Part shown: positions 47,322 through 58,690 of the stretch, one piece after another | Layout of the letters: each line of letters begins with the position of its first letter | How positions within the stretch are numbered: position 1 is the stretch's first letter | Assembly (NCBI GenBank): GCA_947489425.1 | Contig: CANLDL010000002.1 | Span: 310,001-374,000 of the forward strand | Length of the DNA: 64,000 bases | Direction of reading: 5' to 3' | Source of the DNA: an uncultured Pseudomonadales bacterium | GTDB lineage: Bacteria > Pseudomonadota > Gammaproteobacteria > Pseudomonadales > Cellvibrionaceae | Notes under the pieces: generated by a model | What the model saw: only the letters and a program-made list of their open reading frames with translations | Told to the model about the DNA's origin: nothing | Databases searched by the model: none | Translations under genes and position numbers: made by a program

Positions 47322-49043
47322 TTACAATGTGGCCTTCAACAGTTTCTGAGTATATGGGTGCTCTGGATTATCTAGTACACGTTTAGCATTACCGTGCTCA
47401 ACAATCTGCCCATTTTTTATTACCATAACTTCGTGACTCATGGCTTTTACAACATGAATATCATGACTGATAAAAATATAGCTTAATTTGCGCCCAGCTT
47501 GTAATTTACGTAGAAGGTTGATCACTTGCATTTGCACAGCACGATCCAACGCAGATGTTGGCTCATCTAAAAATACAAGTCTCGGATTTAAAATAAATGC
47601 ACGAGCAATCGCTATGCGCTGTCGCTGCCCACCAGAAAACTCATGAGGGTAGCGATGCTTAGTATCCGGACTAAGGCCAACCTCTTGCATGATATCGTTG
47701 ACCATTTTATCGATATCATCATCAGAGAGTTTAGTTTTTGATGCATCATTTTTTGCCGACAAGTTTTGTAAATGAAGGCCTTCACTAATAATTTGCTTTA
47801 CACTCATTCTTGGACTAAGGCTTGAGAATGGGTCTTGAAAAACAACTTGCATACTTGAACGAAACGGCCTCACTTGCTTTTCATTAAGCTTGGAGATATC
47901 ACAACCATCAAGCTCTATAACACCTTTGGATTCAATTAACTTGAGTATTGCTAGTGCCAACGTCGACTTACCCGAACCACTCTCACCAAGAACTCCGAGC
48001 GTTCTACCTTCTTGTAATTTAAAATTAATATCTTCCAGCGCCAAGAAAAAATCTTTGCACTTACCAAACAAAGGTTTATTTTTATTATAAATAACGTTTA
48101 AGTGCTTTGTTTCAACTACAACAGGGCAATCATTCGCTTTTAATTCAACTGGCTCACCTTTTGGGCAACTATCCATTAACAGTTTAGTGTAATCATTTTG
48201 TGGATTGTTTAATACATCACAGGTATTGCCTTGCTCGACAATTTCTCCCTGCTGCATAACAAAGACCTGGTCTGCCAAATATTTAACGACACCAAGATCA
48301 TGAGTAATCAGCAAGATACTCATCTTATATTCGCGCTGCAATTCTTTTAAAAGGTCTAGAATTTCTTTTTGAACAGTAACATCCAGTGCCGTTGTTGGCT
48401 CATCAGCAATCAGCAGTTTCGGCCTATTGGCTAATGCCATAGCTATCATTACTCGCTGACGCTGCCCACCAGATAGTTGATGCGGATAAGCACTAAGCTT
48501 GGATTCTGGATCAACAATATGCACTTGTTTCAGCAGAGATAAAACACGTTTTTGTATTGCTTGCTTTGACAAGCCTTTTTCTGTGCCAAAATATCCTAAA
48601 TTGACTGATTCACCAATTTGCTGCTCAATCGTATGCAAAGGATTGAGCGCGCTCATTGGCTCTTGGAATATCATGCCAATATCATGCCCACGAATGGCCA
48701 TCATCGACTCAAGTGGGCGGGACAATAATTCTATGCACTTTTCGCATCTTTCATTTTTGTGTGTTTTTTTCGCAACACCGGTGGTGACGCCACCGGCTGA
48801 AACATCCCAATCATTAGAAAACCAAATTTCACCACTGGGATGGAAAGCTAAAGGGTAAGGTAGCAAACGCATAATAGAGTGGGCAGTTAAGGATTTACCC
48901 GAGCCCGACTCACCCACCAACGCAACGGTTTTATTATGCTCAATATCGAAGCTAATATTCTTGACAATATGAACCTGTTTATCGCCCTGCTGAAAGGAAA
49001 CCGAGAGATCGTTAACACTTAAGGTTATTTTTTCTGAGCTCAT
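47322..49043 (-). CDS. yejF: Peptide ABC transporter, dual ATPase YejF
   Basis: 573 residues with two fused ATPase domains. Walker A GESGSGKSLTAHS (about 38) and GESGSGKSTLALA (about 355); ABC signatures LSGGQRQRVMIAMALA and FSGGQRQRIAIARAFI; Walker B LLIADEPTTALD and LVFLDEPTSALD. It powers uptake of oligopeptides and, in E. coli, microcin C. A loop of about 25 extra residues with two Cys follows the first Walker A (HKNERCEKCIELL). Last in yejABEF. Confidence 0.95.
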   Translation of the reverse strand: MSSEKITLSVNDLSVSFQQGDKQVHIVKNISFDIEHNKTVALVGESGSGKSLTAHSIMRLLPYPLAFHPSGEIWFSNDWDVSAGGVTTGVAKKTHKNERCEKCIELLSRPLESMMAIRGHDIGMIFQEPMSALNPLHTIEQQIGESVNLGYFGTEKGLSKQAIQKRVLSLLKQVHIVDPESKLSAYPHQLSGGQRQRVMIAMALANRPKLLIADEPTTALDVTVQKEILDLLKELQREYKMSILLITHDLGVVKYLADQVFVMQQGEIVEQGNTCDVLNNPQNDYTKLLMDSCPKGEPVELKANDCPVVVETKHLNVIYNKNKPLFGKCKDFFLALEDINFKLQEGRTLGVLGESGSGKSTLALAILKLIESKGVIELDGCDISKLNEKQVRPFRSSMQVVFQDPFSSLSPRMSVKQIISEGLHLQNLSAKNDASKTKLSDDDIDKMVNDIMQEVGLSPDTKHRYPHEFSGGQRQRIAIARAFILNPRLVFLDEPTSALDRAVQMQVINLLRKLQAGRKLSYIFISHDIHVVKAMSHEVMVIKNGQIVEHGNAKRVLDNPEHPYTQKLLKATL

Positions 49044-49082
49044 ATTATTAACTGCTTATCTAAGTCCATTGTTACTTTACTT

Positions 49083-50120
49083 TTATTGAGAAATCAAACG
49101 AGGATCAAAGGCATCTCTAACACCCTCACCAATAAATACAAGTAGTGTCAATGTAGTAGAAATGACTAAAAAGGCAGTAATGGCCAGCCAAGGTGCATGT
49201 AAATTGCCTTTACCTTGGGACATTAATTCTCCGAGTGATGCCGAGCCCACAGGCAGCCCAAACCCTAAAAAATCTAGCGATGTCAATGTGACAACAGCAC
49301 CTGTCATAATAAAAGGCAGCATAGTCATTGTCGCAACCATGGCATTGGGCAAAATATGCCTAGACATAATTTTCATATCGCTCACACCCATTGCGCGTGC
49401 TGCTCGTACATAATCTAAATTTCGACCACGCAAGAATTCTGCACGCACGACATCGACAAGGCTCGTCCAACTAAAGAGTAATAACACACCCAATAACCAC
49501 CAAAAATCTGGCTGTATAATGCTCGCGAGAATAATCAGTACAAATAATCGTGGCAGGCCATCCCAAATTTCTAAAAACCGTTGTCCGTATAGATCGACCT
49601 TACCGCCGTAATAACCTTGAATAGCTCCTACAGCCACACCAATAACTGTACTCCCCAACGTCAGCACCAAAGCGAATAACATAGATATTCTAAAGCCATA
49701 GAGTGCACGCGCAAACACGTCTCGAGCTTGGTCATCAGTACCCAACCAGTTTTGCCATGTAGGCCCAGAGGGTGCAGGCTCGCTTAGCCCTGAGATATGC
49801 GTATCGTAACTATAGGGGACGATTGGCTTGACCATCCAACCTTCCTTATTAATAAGTTTAACAACATAAGGATCGCTATAGTCGGCATCAGTATCAAAGT
49901 CACCACCAAAGGTAGTCTCTGGGTAGGAAACAAAAACAGGGAAATAAAAATTATTTTTATAAGAGACAAGCAAAGGGTTATCATTAGCAACAAACTCTGC
50001 AAACAGACTAATTAAAAATAAAAAAACAAATACGCGAAAGCTCCACGCAGCTCGCTTATTATTAAAAAAAACGTCTTTGCGGCGCTGATTAAGAGGTGAT
50101 AACTTAATAGAAAAACGCAT
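49083..50120 (-). CDS. yejE: Peptide ABC transporter permease YejE
   Basis: 345 residues, about six membrane spans, with a large periplasmic loop after the first one. The permease signature is ARAMGVSDMKIMSRHILPNA (EAA loop). ESYLGF-like C-terminal LTSLDFLGFGLPVGSASLGE fits DppC-type proteins. Partner of YejB. Confidence 0.94.
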   Translation of the reverse strand: MRFSIKLSPLNQRRKDVFFNNKRAAWSFRVFVFLFLISLFAEFVANDNPLLVSYKNNFYFPVFVSYPETTFGGDFDTDADYSDPYVVKLINKEGWMVKPIVPYSYDTHISGLSEPAPSGPTWQNWLGTDDQARDVFARALYGFRISMLFALVLTLGSTVIGVAVGAIQGYYGGKVDLYGQRFLEIWDGLPRLFVLIILASIIQPDFWWLLGVLLLFSWTSLVDVVRAEFLRGRNLDYVRAARAMGVSDMKIMSRHILPNAMVATMTMLPFIMTGAVVTLTSLDFLGFGLPVGSASLGELMSQGKGNLHAPWLAITAFLVISTTLTLLVFIGEGVRDAFDPRLISQ

Positions 50121-50128
50121 ATTTATTG

Positions 50129-51214
50129 CTAACCCTGCTGGCTTTCAAAATCTATGCGTGGATCTATCCATACATAGACAAGATCAGAGATAAGTTTCAC
50201 AATCAAACCAAATAAAGTAAAAATAAACAGGGTTCCAAAAATAACAGGGTAATCTCTATTAAGTACAGATTCAAAGCCCAGCAAACCAATACCGTCGAGT
50301 GAAAATATAACTTCGATAAGCAACGAGCCCGTAATGAAAATACTCAAAAAAGCCGCAGGAAAGCTCGATACAACAATTAGCATGGCATTGCGAAACACAT
50401 GTGTATATAGGACTTTATTTTCGCTCAGCCCTTTTGCTCTAGCCGTTGTCACATACTGCTTATTAATTTCGTCTAAAAACGAGTTTTTAGTAAGCATTGT
50501 CAAGGTTGCAAAACCACCTAGCGTGTAGGCAAGCAGAGGTAATGTTAAATGCCAAAAGTAGTCTTTAATTTTACCAAACCAAGAGAGCTCATCAAAATTG
50601 GGCGATGTTAACCCCCGCAAGGGAAACCAATCTAAAAAGCTGCCCCCAGCAAACACAACAATTAAAAAGATTCCCAATAAAAAACTCGGTATTGCATTAC
50701 CAATGACAACAAAGAAGCTGGTATAAACATCAAAGCGGCTACCATGGGAAACTGCCTTATAAATACCCAGAGGAATAGAGATAAGGTAAATTAGCAAAGT
50801 ACTCCATAAACCTAATGATATGGTCACTGGCATTTTTTCGAGGATTAGGTTGGTGACAGATTCATTACGAAAAAAGCTATCGCCAAAATCTAGCCGAATA
50901 TAGCTAGTTAACATATCAAAAAAGCGAACGTGGGCAGGCTTATCAAAACCGTAGAGTTTATTTATTTCTTCGATGATTTCTGGCGGAAGGCCTTGAGCAC
51001 CTCGATAACTGGAGTTGTTACCCGTATTTGATGATTCGAAAGAACCACTCCCACCGGTGCGGTCCGTATCGCCAGCATCATCACCTTGAATAGAGGCAAT
51101 TAGCTGCTCAACTGGGCCTCCAGGCGCGGCTTGAACAATGCAAAAATTAATGACTAAGATCCCCAGCAAGGTAGGGATGATTAGCATTAAACGCCTTAAA
51201 ATATAAGAGCCCAT
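50129..51214 (-). CDS. yejB: Peptide ABC transporter permease YejB
   Basis: 361 residues. DppB-type: [20 protein letters not shown] opens it, the EAA loop is [20 protein letters not shown] near 260. A Ser/Asn/Gly-rich insert of about 25 residues lies at 45-70, a feature of YejB proteins. It is 8 bases upstream of yejE. Confidence 0.94.
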   Translation of the reverse strand: MGSYILRRLMLIIPTLLGILVINFCIVQAAPGGPVEQLIASIQGDDAGDTDRTGGSGSFESSNTGNNSSYRGAQGLPPEIIEEINKLYGFDKPAHVRFFDMLTSYIRLDFGDSFFRNESVTNLILEKMPVTISLGLWSTLLIYLISIPLGIYKAVSHGSRFDVYTSFFVVIGNAIPSFLLGIFLIVVFAGGSFLDWFPLRGLTSPNFDELSWFGKIKDYFWHLTLPLLAYTLGGFATLTMLTKNSFLDEINKQYVTTARAKGLSENKVLYTHVFRNAMLIVVSSFPAAFLSIFITGSLLIEVIFSLDGIGLLGFESVLNRDYPVIFGTLFIFTLFGLIVKLISDLVYVWIDPRIDFESQQG

Positions 51215-51284
51215 AGAGTTATCGCATTATTTCTTTTTTATTTTATAACACTTATAAATAGTATCTTAAATTTACTGGTTGTGA

Positions 51285-53159
51285 TTAGTTATTTTCGAGC
51301 TTAGCCGCTTTTTCAGGGTTATACCACCAACTATAAACTGCCTTCCTATAGTATTGGTCATAGATTGGGGCAACCTCAGGAAAACTAAATTTGTCCCAAT
51401 ACACTATACGTGATGAAGAAGTATACCATTGGGGAATCGCGTAATAGTTATGTAATAACACCCTATCTAGCGCACGCGCTGCTGTTACCAGCTCCTCACG
51501 GGAACCTGCATTAGCAACATATTCAACGAGCTCATCAATGACTGGGCTCTTAACGCCTACTAAATTACCACTGCCATGCATTGATGCAGACTCAGAGCCC
51601 CAAAAATTATGTTGCTCCGCCCCTGGTGATTCACTCTGCACAAAGGAATGTACGATCATATCAAAATCAAAGCTGCGTTTGCGGTTGATATATTGAGAGC
51701 GATCCACCAAGCGCACATTGACATAAATACCGAGTTTTTTAAGGCTACGAATAAATGGATTTACAATCCTCTCAAAACCTGGAGAAACCAACAGAATTTC
51801 GAAATTCACTTTTTGACCTTTAGGGCTATAAAGCTGATTATTTTTTACCTTATAACCCGCACTATCGAGTATCACTTTTGCATTACGTAAATTGGGCCGG
51901 TTATGACCAGAACCATCGCTTTTAGGCAACGAGTATGGCTCCTTAAAAACAGAGTCAGGTATACGTCCCTTGTATGGACTTAACAGACTCAACTCATTTC
52001 CACTCGGTAAGCCTGTGGCTGCAAGCTCACTATTTGAATAAAAACTATAAGCACGGTTATACACATTATAAAATAGCATTTCATTCGACCATTCGAAGTC
52101 GAAGGCAAAACTAATCGCTTTACGTAGCTCTATATCGTTAAAAATAGGCTTACGCAAATTATAAACAAAAGCCTGCATACCTTTGTTGGCATTATGTTTG
52201 ATACTTTTTTTAATCAGATGTTTATTATTTATCGCAGGAACATCGTATGCCGTTGCCCAAAATTTTGAGCTGTTTTCCCAGCGTAAATCATATTCTTTAG
52301 CTTTGATTGCCTCAATAGCTACATTATTGTCTCGGTAATAGTCGATACTGATAATGTCAAAATTATAAAGTCCTTTATTAACTGCAAGCTCTTGCCCCCA
52401 ATAATTATAATTTCTCTCAAAAGTGATATTTCTACCGGCATCGACTGATTTAATACGATAAGGACCGCTGCCCAGTGGCGACTCTAAACTACTCTTATCA
52501 AATTCTTTGCCTTCCCAGAAATGTTTAGGAAGAACTGGCAACTCGCCCAAAATTAAGGGCAGCTCTCGGGTATTTGTGTGCTCGAAGGTAAATTTAACTT
52601 TAAAGGCATCTAAGGCCTCTACAGCGATAACATCTTGATAGTAAAATTTATAGATAGGGTTGCCTTTTTCAAGCAAAAGGTTGTAGCTAAAAACTACATC
52701 GTCAGCGTCGATATGGTGGCCATCACGAAAATAGGCTTCTGGGCGCAAATGAAAAATAACCCAACTTCTGTCTTCGGGATACTCAACTTTGTGTGCAATT
52801 AACCCATACTGAGTAAAGGGCTCATCTGCCGAGGCTACCATTAATGTATCGTAAACAAGGGCAAGATTATCAGCGGGGCTACCCTTGGTAATATATTCAT
52901 TTAGACTATCAAAAGTCCCCTTGCCAGCTAAACGTAGTGTGCCGCCTTTTTTGGCCTTTTTGGAGGTATAGTCAAACTGGGTAAAATTAGCAGGGTACTT
53001 AGGCTCACCATGAATCGCAATAGCATGACTTTTAATGACATTAAGCGCAGCATGGGCACCAATTGAGTAGATATTAAGCAGGACGAGGCAGCTGATTAGC
53101 GCGAAAGTTAACGCAATCACATTTATACGCGCAGCCTGAGCTCTTTGACAAACAGCCAT
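51285..53159 (-). CDS. yejA: Peptide-binding periplasmic protein YejA
   Basis: 624 residues with a signal anchor/peptide at 10-38 (VIALTFALISCLVLLNIYSI). SBP family 5: YPANFTQFDYTSKKAKKGGT, LRLAGKGTFDSLNEY, WVIFHLRPEAYFRDGHHIDA and DDVVFSYNLLLEKGNPIYKF. Lacks a lipobox Cys at the cleavage site. It delivers peptides to YejBEF. First of the operon. Confidence 0.94.
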   Translation of the reverse strand: MAVCQRAQAARINVIALTFALISCLVLLNIYSIGAHAALNVIKSHAIAIHGEPKYPANFTQFDYTSKKAKKGGTLRLAGKGTFDSLNEYITKGSPADNLALVYDTLMVASADEPFTQYGLIAHKVEYPEDRSWVIFHLRPEAYFRDGHHIDADDVVFSYNLLLEKGNPIYKFYYQDVIAVEALDAFKVKFTFEHTNTRELPLILGELPVLPKHFWEGKEFDKSSLESPLGSGPYRIKSVDAGRNITFERNYNYWGQELAVNKGLYNFDIISIDYYRDNNVAIEAIKAKEYDLRWENSSKFWATAYDVPAINNKHLIKKSIKHNANKGMQAFVYNLRKPIFNDIELRKAISFAFDFEWSNEMLFYNVYNRAYSFYSNSELAATGLPSGNELSLLSPYKGRIPDSVFKEPYSLPKSDGSGHNRPNLRNAKVILDSAGYKVKNNQLYSPKGQKVNFEILLVSPGFERIVNPFIRSLKKLGIYVNVRLVDRSQYINRKRSFDFDMIVHSFVQSESPGAEQHNFWGSESASMHGSGNLVGVKSPVIDELVEYVANAGSREELVTAARALDRVLLHNYYAIPQWYTSSSRIVYWDKFSFPEVAPIYDQYYRKAVYSWWYNPEKAAKLENN

Positions 53160-53607
53160 TTTATTAGAATATCCACGAAATTATCGATTAAAACCATAGT
53201 GTTCTAGTGATAAATTTAATGACACAACACTATTGATTAATATAGCACTTATTATTTTATAGTCGCTTTATGTGTAAGCGATACTTACACAAATAGGAAG
53301 TTATTCATATTCAAGAAAACAACCGGAGATTTCCTTATACTCTAAAGCAGAAACATTGGGCACATTATATACACATATTGAGCCATAAAATCTCAGTTAT
53401 AGACGAATGGCACTATTTTTTGATATTCATTAGTCTATACATGAAATGTTTAAGAGTAACATGCCATTTAATTAAATCACCACAAGTGAAGGTATTACTG
53501 CAGTAACCTCACTAGTCTATCGATTATAGACGCACAATAGTAATCGCTCGTCTTATCAACGACGAACATATCCCATATATAAGCCTGCAGCAGGTATAAT
53601 TAATAAC
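53160..53607. other. Intergenic, 448 bp, between divergent yejA and the DUF3429 gene
   Basis: AT-rich with no ORF of merit and no tRNA. It must hold the yejA promoter. No regulator site was recognised and no strong inverted repeat was seen. Confidence 0.5.
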
Positions 53608-53628
53608 TTGAGCCTAACGAGAGTTCTG

Positions 53629-54147
53629 ATGAGTAAATCAACGCATACCACCACCTCAAACGAGCAATTTTCGAATAACCACCAAAGCACAATCACTAAT
53701 TATATGTATTTAGGCTTGCTGCCTTTTTTTATAGGGGCATTTGGTCCTTGGGTTTTCATCGATTACGAGCCGTTCTTCATCAAGGCCTTCTTATTGTATT
53801 CATTTATCATCTTTTCTTTTTTAGCTGGAGCTCTCTGGGCAATTGCTTTATTTGTTATACCTCAAAATACTATGATTCAAGAGCAAGAAAGTGGCCTCGC
53901 TCAAGAGCATGGCTCTCGTTATATTCATAGCGCTATTATTTTTTCGCTATGGCCCTTAGCCTGCTATTTTTTAGCGCCCTTATACGCGACAGGCTTAATG
54001 CTACTTGGATTTTTACTATTATTATTCTGGGAAAAGAAAGTTATTAATATCTTATACCCCCTTTGGTATAAGGCACTTCGACACAAAATTACTTTTATTG
54101 TTATCGCTTGTCATATGCTGACATTACTCAATATTATTAGAGTGTAA
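53629..54147 (+). CDS. DUF3429 membrane protein
   Basis: About 172 residues from ATG 53629, preceded by GAGAG. At least four membrane segments: LGLLPFFIGAFGPWVFI, LYSFIIFSFLAGALWAIALF, HSAIIFSLWPLACYFLAPLY and LMLLGFLLLLFWEKK, with the GALWAIAL motif I link to DUF3429. A role is not known. It converges on the DUF3080 gene. Confidence 0.78.
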   Translation: MSKSTHTTTSNEQFSNNHQSTITNYMYLGLLPFFIGAFGPWVFIDYEPFFIKAFLLYSFIIFSFLAGALWAIALFVIPQNTMIQEQESGLAQEHGSRYIHSAIIFSLWPLACYFLAPLYATGLMLLGFLLLLFWEKKVINILYPLWYKALRHKITFIVIACHMLTLLNIIRV

Positions 54148-54184
54148 TTGACAAGAGCATCGGTAGAAAGACTGAAAAAATAAC

Positions 54185-55231
54185 TCAACTGGGCAACCGC
54201 CCACACTGCGCCAATAACTGCTGCCAATTACTCGTATGCTGTTTGATTGAACGATCAAATAGCTGCCACTCGCTATCATTTGATAAAAACACAGCCCACC
54301 AAAATTCTGTAAATGGTATTGAGGAATCGGCATACCCATCAGACAACTCTTGGATTCGTGTAAACAGAGCCTCTGACTGTTGGTGTAGTTTGCTTATATA
54401 TGGCTGTATTTCACCAATATAAAATTTTGTAAACACCACCTGGAGAACCTCGAACTCTTTATTCGGCTTTTGTTTCAAACATAATGGCCTACTCGATAGT
54501 CGAGATTCTAAAATGGTGTCGGCATGCGCTAAAAAATGCCGTACAAGCCTCATAGAATGCCTGATTTCGCCCATTCGCTTCGAAGAGGTAATCACACTAA
54601 ATGCTTGCTCCAGTTGTTTCTCATCGGACTCCAAAAGTAAATCAGTTTGTGTATATTGATTAATAGTATCTAGCGCACCATACAGCTGCGTAGGAATAGT
54701 AGCGACATTTTCAATATCTAAAGGACTAGCACTCAATGAAAACAGTGTTGAAAACTCTTTGCTGGCGAATGTTGCATTCCAACGAATAATTGGTAGCTGC
54801 TCACGCTTACTCTCGATAGAGGCATCGAGTAGTCGAAATAGCTCAGACGACGGGGCTAGTTGCTGCAAACACTCTTCGCCTAAATGAATAAATTTATATT
54901 CATAGAACATGCGTTGAGACGATTGCAGTACACGACCTAAACTACTATTACGCTCACCCACATGACGCTGCAAATCACAGGACGATAATCTTAAAAAATC
55001 GAGTAGATTTATCTTTGCAGGTAAAATACTCTGAGTTAATTCACGGCGCATGGGATAGCGTTTTAATGGAGCTAATGCGCTAATCTCTTTAAGCTTAATG
55101 TGCCCGGCATCCAAAACATTTGTCAACCGATAAACATAATTATCGAAGGCGCTCTGCGCACTTTTAGGGCCATTACATGACACCAAAAAAATAGCAGACA
55201 ATAGATACACCCAGCATTTACATACCGACAC
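54185..55231 (-). CDS. DUF3080 family lipoprotein
   Basis: 348 residues from a GTG after AGAGG. A lipobox (IFLVSCNGPK) near residue 19 marks a lipid-anchored protein, with SxxFDNYVYRLTNVL following. LKRYPMRRELTQSILPAKIN and LLDFLRLSSCDLQRHVGERN, and the C-terminal EFWWAVF, fit DUF3080, a gammaproteobacterial family of unknown role. Convergent with DUF3429. Confidence 0.82.
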   Translation of the reverse strand: MSVCKCWVYLLSAIFLVSCNGPKSAQSAFDNYVYRLTNVLDAGHIKLKEISALAPLKRYPMRRELTQSILPAKINLLDFLRLSSCDLQRHVGERNSSLGRVLQSSQRMFYEYKFIHLGEECLQQLAPSSELFRLLDASIESKREQLPIIRWNATFASKEFSTLFSLSASPLDIENVATIPTQLYGALDTINQYTQTDLLLESDEKQLEQAFSVITSSKRMGEIRHSMRLVRHFLAHADTILESRLSSRPLCLKQKPNKEFEVLQVVFTKFYIGEIQPYISKLHQQSEALFTRIQELSDGYADSSIPFTEFWWAVFLSNDSEWQLFDRSIKQHTSNWQQLLAQCGRLPS

Positions 55232-55453
55232 AAGCCATTACCTCTTTGTCCTGTTAAATCTACTCTACCGAATAGCCAACACCATAAAAGTCTCATCGTA
55301 AGAATATTCAAAGACAGCTATATAGCTACCTAAAAATCGTTAATAAGCTTATATAAAAAGTTTTATTCTGGCCCTTCAAAAGAATAATTCGATATAACGC
55401 CCACCTTAAGCTCATCTATACTTTTTTAATAAACCCATCATGGTAGAGCAATT

Positions 55454-56407
55454 ATGACGAGCAGCGCAGCAATCAGTAAAACAGATAGAAAATTCAGACT
55501 TATTACTCGCAGTGATTTCGACGGACTAGTATGTGCCGTATTGTTAAAGCATTTGGAGCTAATAGACGATATTACCTTTGTACACCCCAAAGACATGCAA
55601 GACGGCAAAATCACCGTTAGTGATAGCGATATATCAACCAATTTACCCTATGTGAATGGTATTCACCTAGCTTTCGATCATCACCTTTCAGAAACTATAC
55701 GTAACCAGCAACACGATAACCATATTATAGACCCCGATGCCCCATCGGCATCACGTGTTGTCTGGAAGCACTATGGTGGTTTGGACGTATTCCCCGAAGC
55801 ATGGCAAGAAATGATGGATGCCTGCGATCGAGGCGACTCAGCACAATTTAACAAAGAGCAGGTACTAAACCCTCAAGGCTGGGACTTACTCAACTTTTTG
55901 ATGGATGCTCGCACTGGCCTCGGGCGCTTTAGGGAATTTAGAATATCCAACTATAACTTGATGATGGACCTTATCGATTATTGCCGAAACAATAGTATCG
56001 ATGCCATTATGGAGCTACCCGATGTTGTTGAGCGTATCGATTTATACAATGAGCAAAACGCACTGTTTCAGCAACAATTAAAAGACTGTGCCACGGTACA
56101 CGACAATTTGGTTGTATTAGACCTTCGCGAGCAAGAAGTTATTCATGCAGGCAATCGCTTTGTTATATACGCATTATTTCCGCAGTGTAATATTTCTATC
56201 CATGTTATGTGGGGCTTTCAAAAGCAAAATACCGTATTTGCCACGGGCAAATCTATTTTTGATCGCAGCTCTAAAACCAATGTTGGCGAATTAATGCTCA
56301 AATATGGTGGGGGTGGTCATCAGGCCGCTGGCACATGTCAGGTGGGTCATAGTCATGCAGAGGCAATACTTGGCGAACTTATCAAAGAGATTAACGAGGA
56401 TGGATAA
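55454..56407 (+). CDS. DHH family phosphoesterase
   Basis: 317 residues. Aspartates in LITRSDFDGLVCAVLLKHLE (near 15), LAFDHHLSE (the DHH motif, near 75) and a C-terminal GGGGHQAAGTCQV (DHHA1 motif). It is an exopolyphosphatase-like/nanoRNase-like type; the substrate cannot be named. Ends 80 bases before convergent sodB, sharing its terminator. Confidence 0.85.
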   Translation: MTSSAAISKTDRKFRLITRSDFDGLVCAVLLKHLELIDDITFVHPKDMQDGKITVSDSDISTNLPYVNGIHLAFDHHLSETIRNQQHDNHIIDPDAPSASRVVWKHYGGLDVFPEAWQEMMDACDRGDSAQFNKEQVLNPQGWDLLNFLMDARTGLGRFREFRISNYNLMMDLIDYCRNNSIDAIMELPDVVERIDLYNEQNALFQQQLKDCATVHDNLVVLDLREQEVIHAGNRFVIYALFPQCNISIHVMWGFQKQNTVFATGKSIFDRSSKTNVGELMLKYGGGGHQAAGTCQVGHSHAEAILGELIKEINEDG

Positions 56408-56441
56408 GGCTAACTGTGCATAATAGTAACCTTCGAGGTAC

Positions 56442-56468
56442 AAAAAAGCCCGCATATGCGGGCTTTTT
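56442..56468. terminator. Bidirectional terminator between DHH gene and sodB
   Basis: AAAAAGCCCGCAT-ATGCGGGCTTTTT is a perfect stem with T-runs on both strands between convergent genes. Confidence 0.9.
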
Positions 56469-56485
56469 ATTAACGCTTAAATAGC

Positions 56486-57064
56486 TTAAGAATAATTGTT
56501 CGCTGCAAAATCCCAGTTAACAAGGCTCCAGAATGCTTCTAAGTATTTAGGGCGAGCATTACGGTAATCAATGTAGTAGGCATGCTCCCAAAGGTCACAC
56601 GTTAATAGCGGTGTTACACCATCGGTTAATGGGCAACCTGCATTACTGGTATTAACAATCTCTAACTCACCAGCAGCGTTTTTAACCAACCAAGTCCAGC
56701 TAGAACCAAAGTTATTAACGGCTTTATCAGAGAAGTCTTCAACAAACTTCTCATAACTGCCCCATTTTGCAGTAATCGCATCACCTAGCGCACCACTGGC
56801 TGCACCACCACCGTTAGGGCTTAGGCAATTCCAGTAAAAAGTATGGTTCCAGATTTGCGCAGCATTATTAAATACGCCACCAGAAGACGATGTAATAATA
56901 TCTTCAAGACTTTTGCCTTCAAATTCAGTACCAGGAACGAGGCCATTTAACTTAGTCACATAAGTTTGATGATGCTTGCCATAATGAAAATCAAGGGTTT
57001 CAGATGAGATATGCGGCTCAAGGGCATTTTTTTCGTAAGGTAGAGCAGGTAGTTCGAATGACAT
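56486..57064 (-). CDS. sodB: Superoxide dismutase [Fe]
   Basis: 192 residues from ATG 57064, after [25 protein letters not shown] opens it; metal ligands His in [14 protein letters not shown] (27-ish), His in [11 protein letters not shown], and Asp and His in [14 protein letters not shown]. The Gln in the middle ([13 protein letters not shown]) region and GGGAASG fit the iron form. Detoxifies superoxide. Confidence 0.96.
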   Translation of the reverse strand: MSFELPALPYEKNALEPHISSETLDFHYGKHHQTYVTKLNGLVPGTEFEGKSLEDIITSSSGGVFNNAAQIWNHTFYWNCLSPNGGGAASGALGDAITAKWGSYEKFVEDFSDKAVNNFGSSWTWLVKNAAGELEIVNTSNAGCPLTDGVTPLLTCDLWEHAYYIDYRNARPKYLEAFWSLVNWDFAANNYS

Positions 57065-57124
57065 GAGTTTTATCCTATTATGATAGTAGTAATTATGTAA
57101 ATTCGTCTGTGTTAACAAGCACAC

Positions 57125-57438
57125 AAGTAAGCACTCGCCAACTCACGTAACACACTAGATGTTACATCAGCATAGATTAAAAACTTAACACATTGGTAGA
57201 TGAGGCCAGCAAACTCATTTTCAAGTGAGCCAAGCGATCAAACCTAAAATAACACAACCGCTTCTATGACTGTATACCAGCGTTAGACCTTACAAGTAAA
57301 CGGGCCCGATAAAACAGCAGCAAATCCTATATAATGCCCGCGCTGAATTTATACGTCATTTATGTGTCTCATCTAACCACACATATTTATATAACAATGT
57401 TTAACAAGAAATAACAACAATACTAAAAGAACTGACCT
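57125..57438. other. Intergenic, 314 bp, divergent sodB and sbmA
   Basis: Holds both promoters; no ORF, no strong repeat. No clear Fur or stress box was recognised. Confidence 0.5.
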
Positions 57439-58683
57439 ATGTTTAAATCCTTTTTCCCACACCCCAAATGGTTTTTTATCTCAGTCGTACTCTGGGCAGC
57501 AATTACCAGCGTTATTTGGTATAGCTTTAACGATGTTATTGGTAACTTTTTTGGTCTAACTATTGACGATTCAACCCCTGTTATTGGCCTTGGTCACTTC
57601 GTGACCGACTCATTCCTACTCTTTTATGCGTATTATATTGTCGCTATAGGCTTATTTGCAGGCTTTTGGTTTAAAGTCGCACCGCATAAATGGCAAATAT
57701 GGTCCATCCTTGGTTCTGCGCTTATCTTATTTTCTACCTACTTCTCGGTACAGGTCTCCGTTGCAATTAATAGCTGGCGACGCCCATTCTTTGATCTTGT
57801 CCAGCAGGCACTTAACCCAGACAGAAAAGAGGATGTCCCCGCAAGTGAAATTTATGAACTTATAATTACGTTTACCGAGATTGCATTCATAGCTATTTTT
57901 GTCTTTGTCGTTACACGCTTTTTGGTTAGCCACTATATCTTTAGATGGCGCACAGCAATGAACGACTACTACACCGAGCAGTGGGAAAATGTTCGCCATA
58001 TCGAAGGAGCATCACAGCGTGTACAGGAAGATACCATGCGTTTTGCCACGATTATGGAAGACTTGGGAGTTGCGCTAGTAGATGCTGTCATGACTCTCTT
58101 CGCTTTTTTACCGATACTTTGGTCACTCTCACAATATGTCAGCGAACTACCCATTGTGGGCGCTATCCCCTACCCTCTATTTATTGCCGCTTTAGCATGG
58201 TCTATCTTTGGTACAGGCTTATTGGCATTAGTAGGTATAAAGCTACCTGGCCTACAATTTAAAAATCAACGCGTTGAGGCAGCTTACCGCAAAGAGCTTG
58301 TTTATGGAGAGGATAATCATGACCGAGCGCAACCGCTAACATTAAAAGAGCTATTTTTGAACGTGCGCAAAAATTACTTTAGACTTTACTTTCACTATAT
58401 GTATTTTAATGTTGCTCGCATGTTATATATACAAGCAGATAATATTTTTGTCTTTTTTATCTTGGTGCCAACTATTGCAGCAGGAGCTATAACTTGGGGA
58501 ATTTTACAACAAATAATTACAGCATTTAACCAAGTAAGCAACTCCTTTCAATACTTAGTCAACTCTTGGAATACTATCGTTGAACTGCTTTCAGTTTATA
58601 AACGACTGGCATCTTTCGAGGCAGCTATACATCACGAGCCACTCCCAGAAATTGACCAAGAGTTTTTAGCGAAAGAATCTTGA
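57439..58683 (+). CDS. sbmA: Peptide antibiotic transporter SbmA
   Basis: 414 residues, similar in length to E. coli SbmA (406). [20 protein letters not shown] opens it, then about six to eight membrane segments, and a C-terminal pair of helices. [20 protein letters not shown] and [20 protein letters not shown] are the conserved cytosolic loop of the SbmA/BacA family. It is a proton-driven importer of peptides such as microcins and Bac7. It is monocistronic here and ends at a strong hairpin. Confidence 0.94.
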   Translation: MFKSFFPHPKWFFISVVLWAAITSVIWYSFNDVIGNFFGLTIDDSTPVIGLGHFVTDSFLLFYAYYIVAIGLFAGFWFKVAPHKWQIWSILGSALILFSTYFSVQVSVAINSWRRPFFDLVQQALNPDRKEDVPASEIYELIITFTEIAFIAIFVFVVTRFLVSHYIFRWRTAMNDYYTEQWENVRHIEGASQRVQEDTMRFATIMEDLGVALVDAVMTLFAFLPILWSLSQYVSELPIVGAIPYPLFIAALAWSIFGTGLLALVGIKLPGLQFKNQRVEAAYRKELVYGEDNHDRAQPLTLKELFLNVRKNYFRLYFHYMYFNVARMLYIQADNIFVFFILVPTIAAGAITWGILQQIITAFNQVSNSFQYLVNSWNTIVELLSVYKRLASFEAAIHHEPLPEIDQEFLAKES

Positions 58684-58690
58684 TACATTT

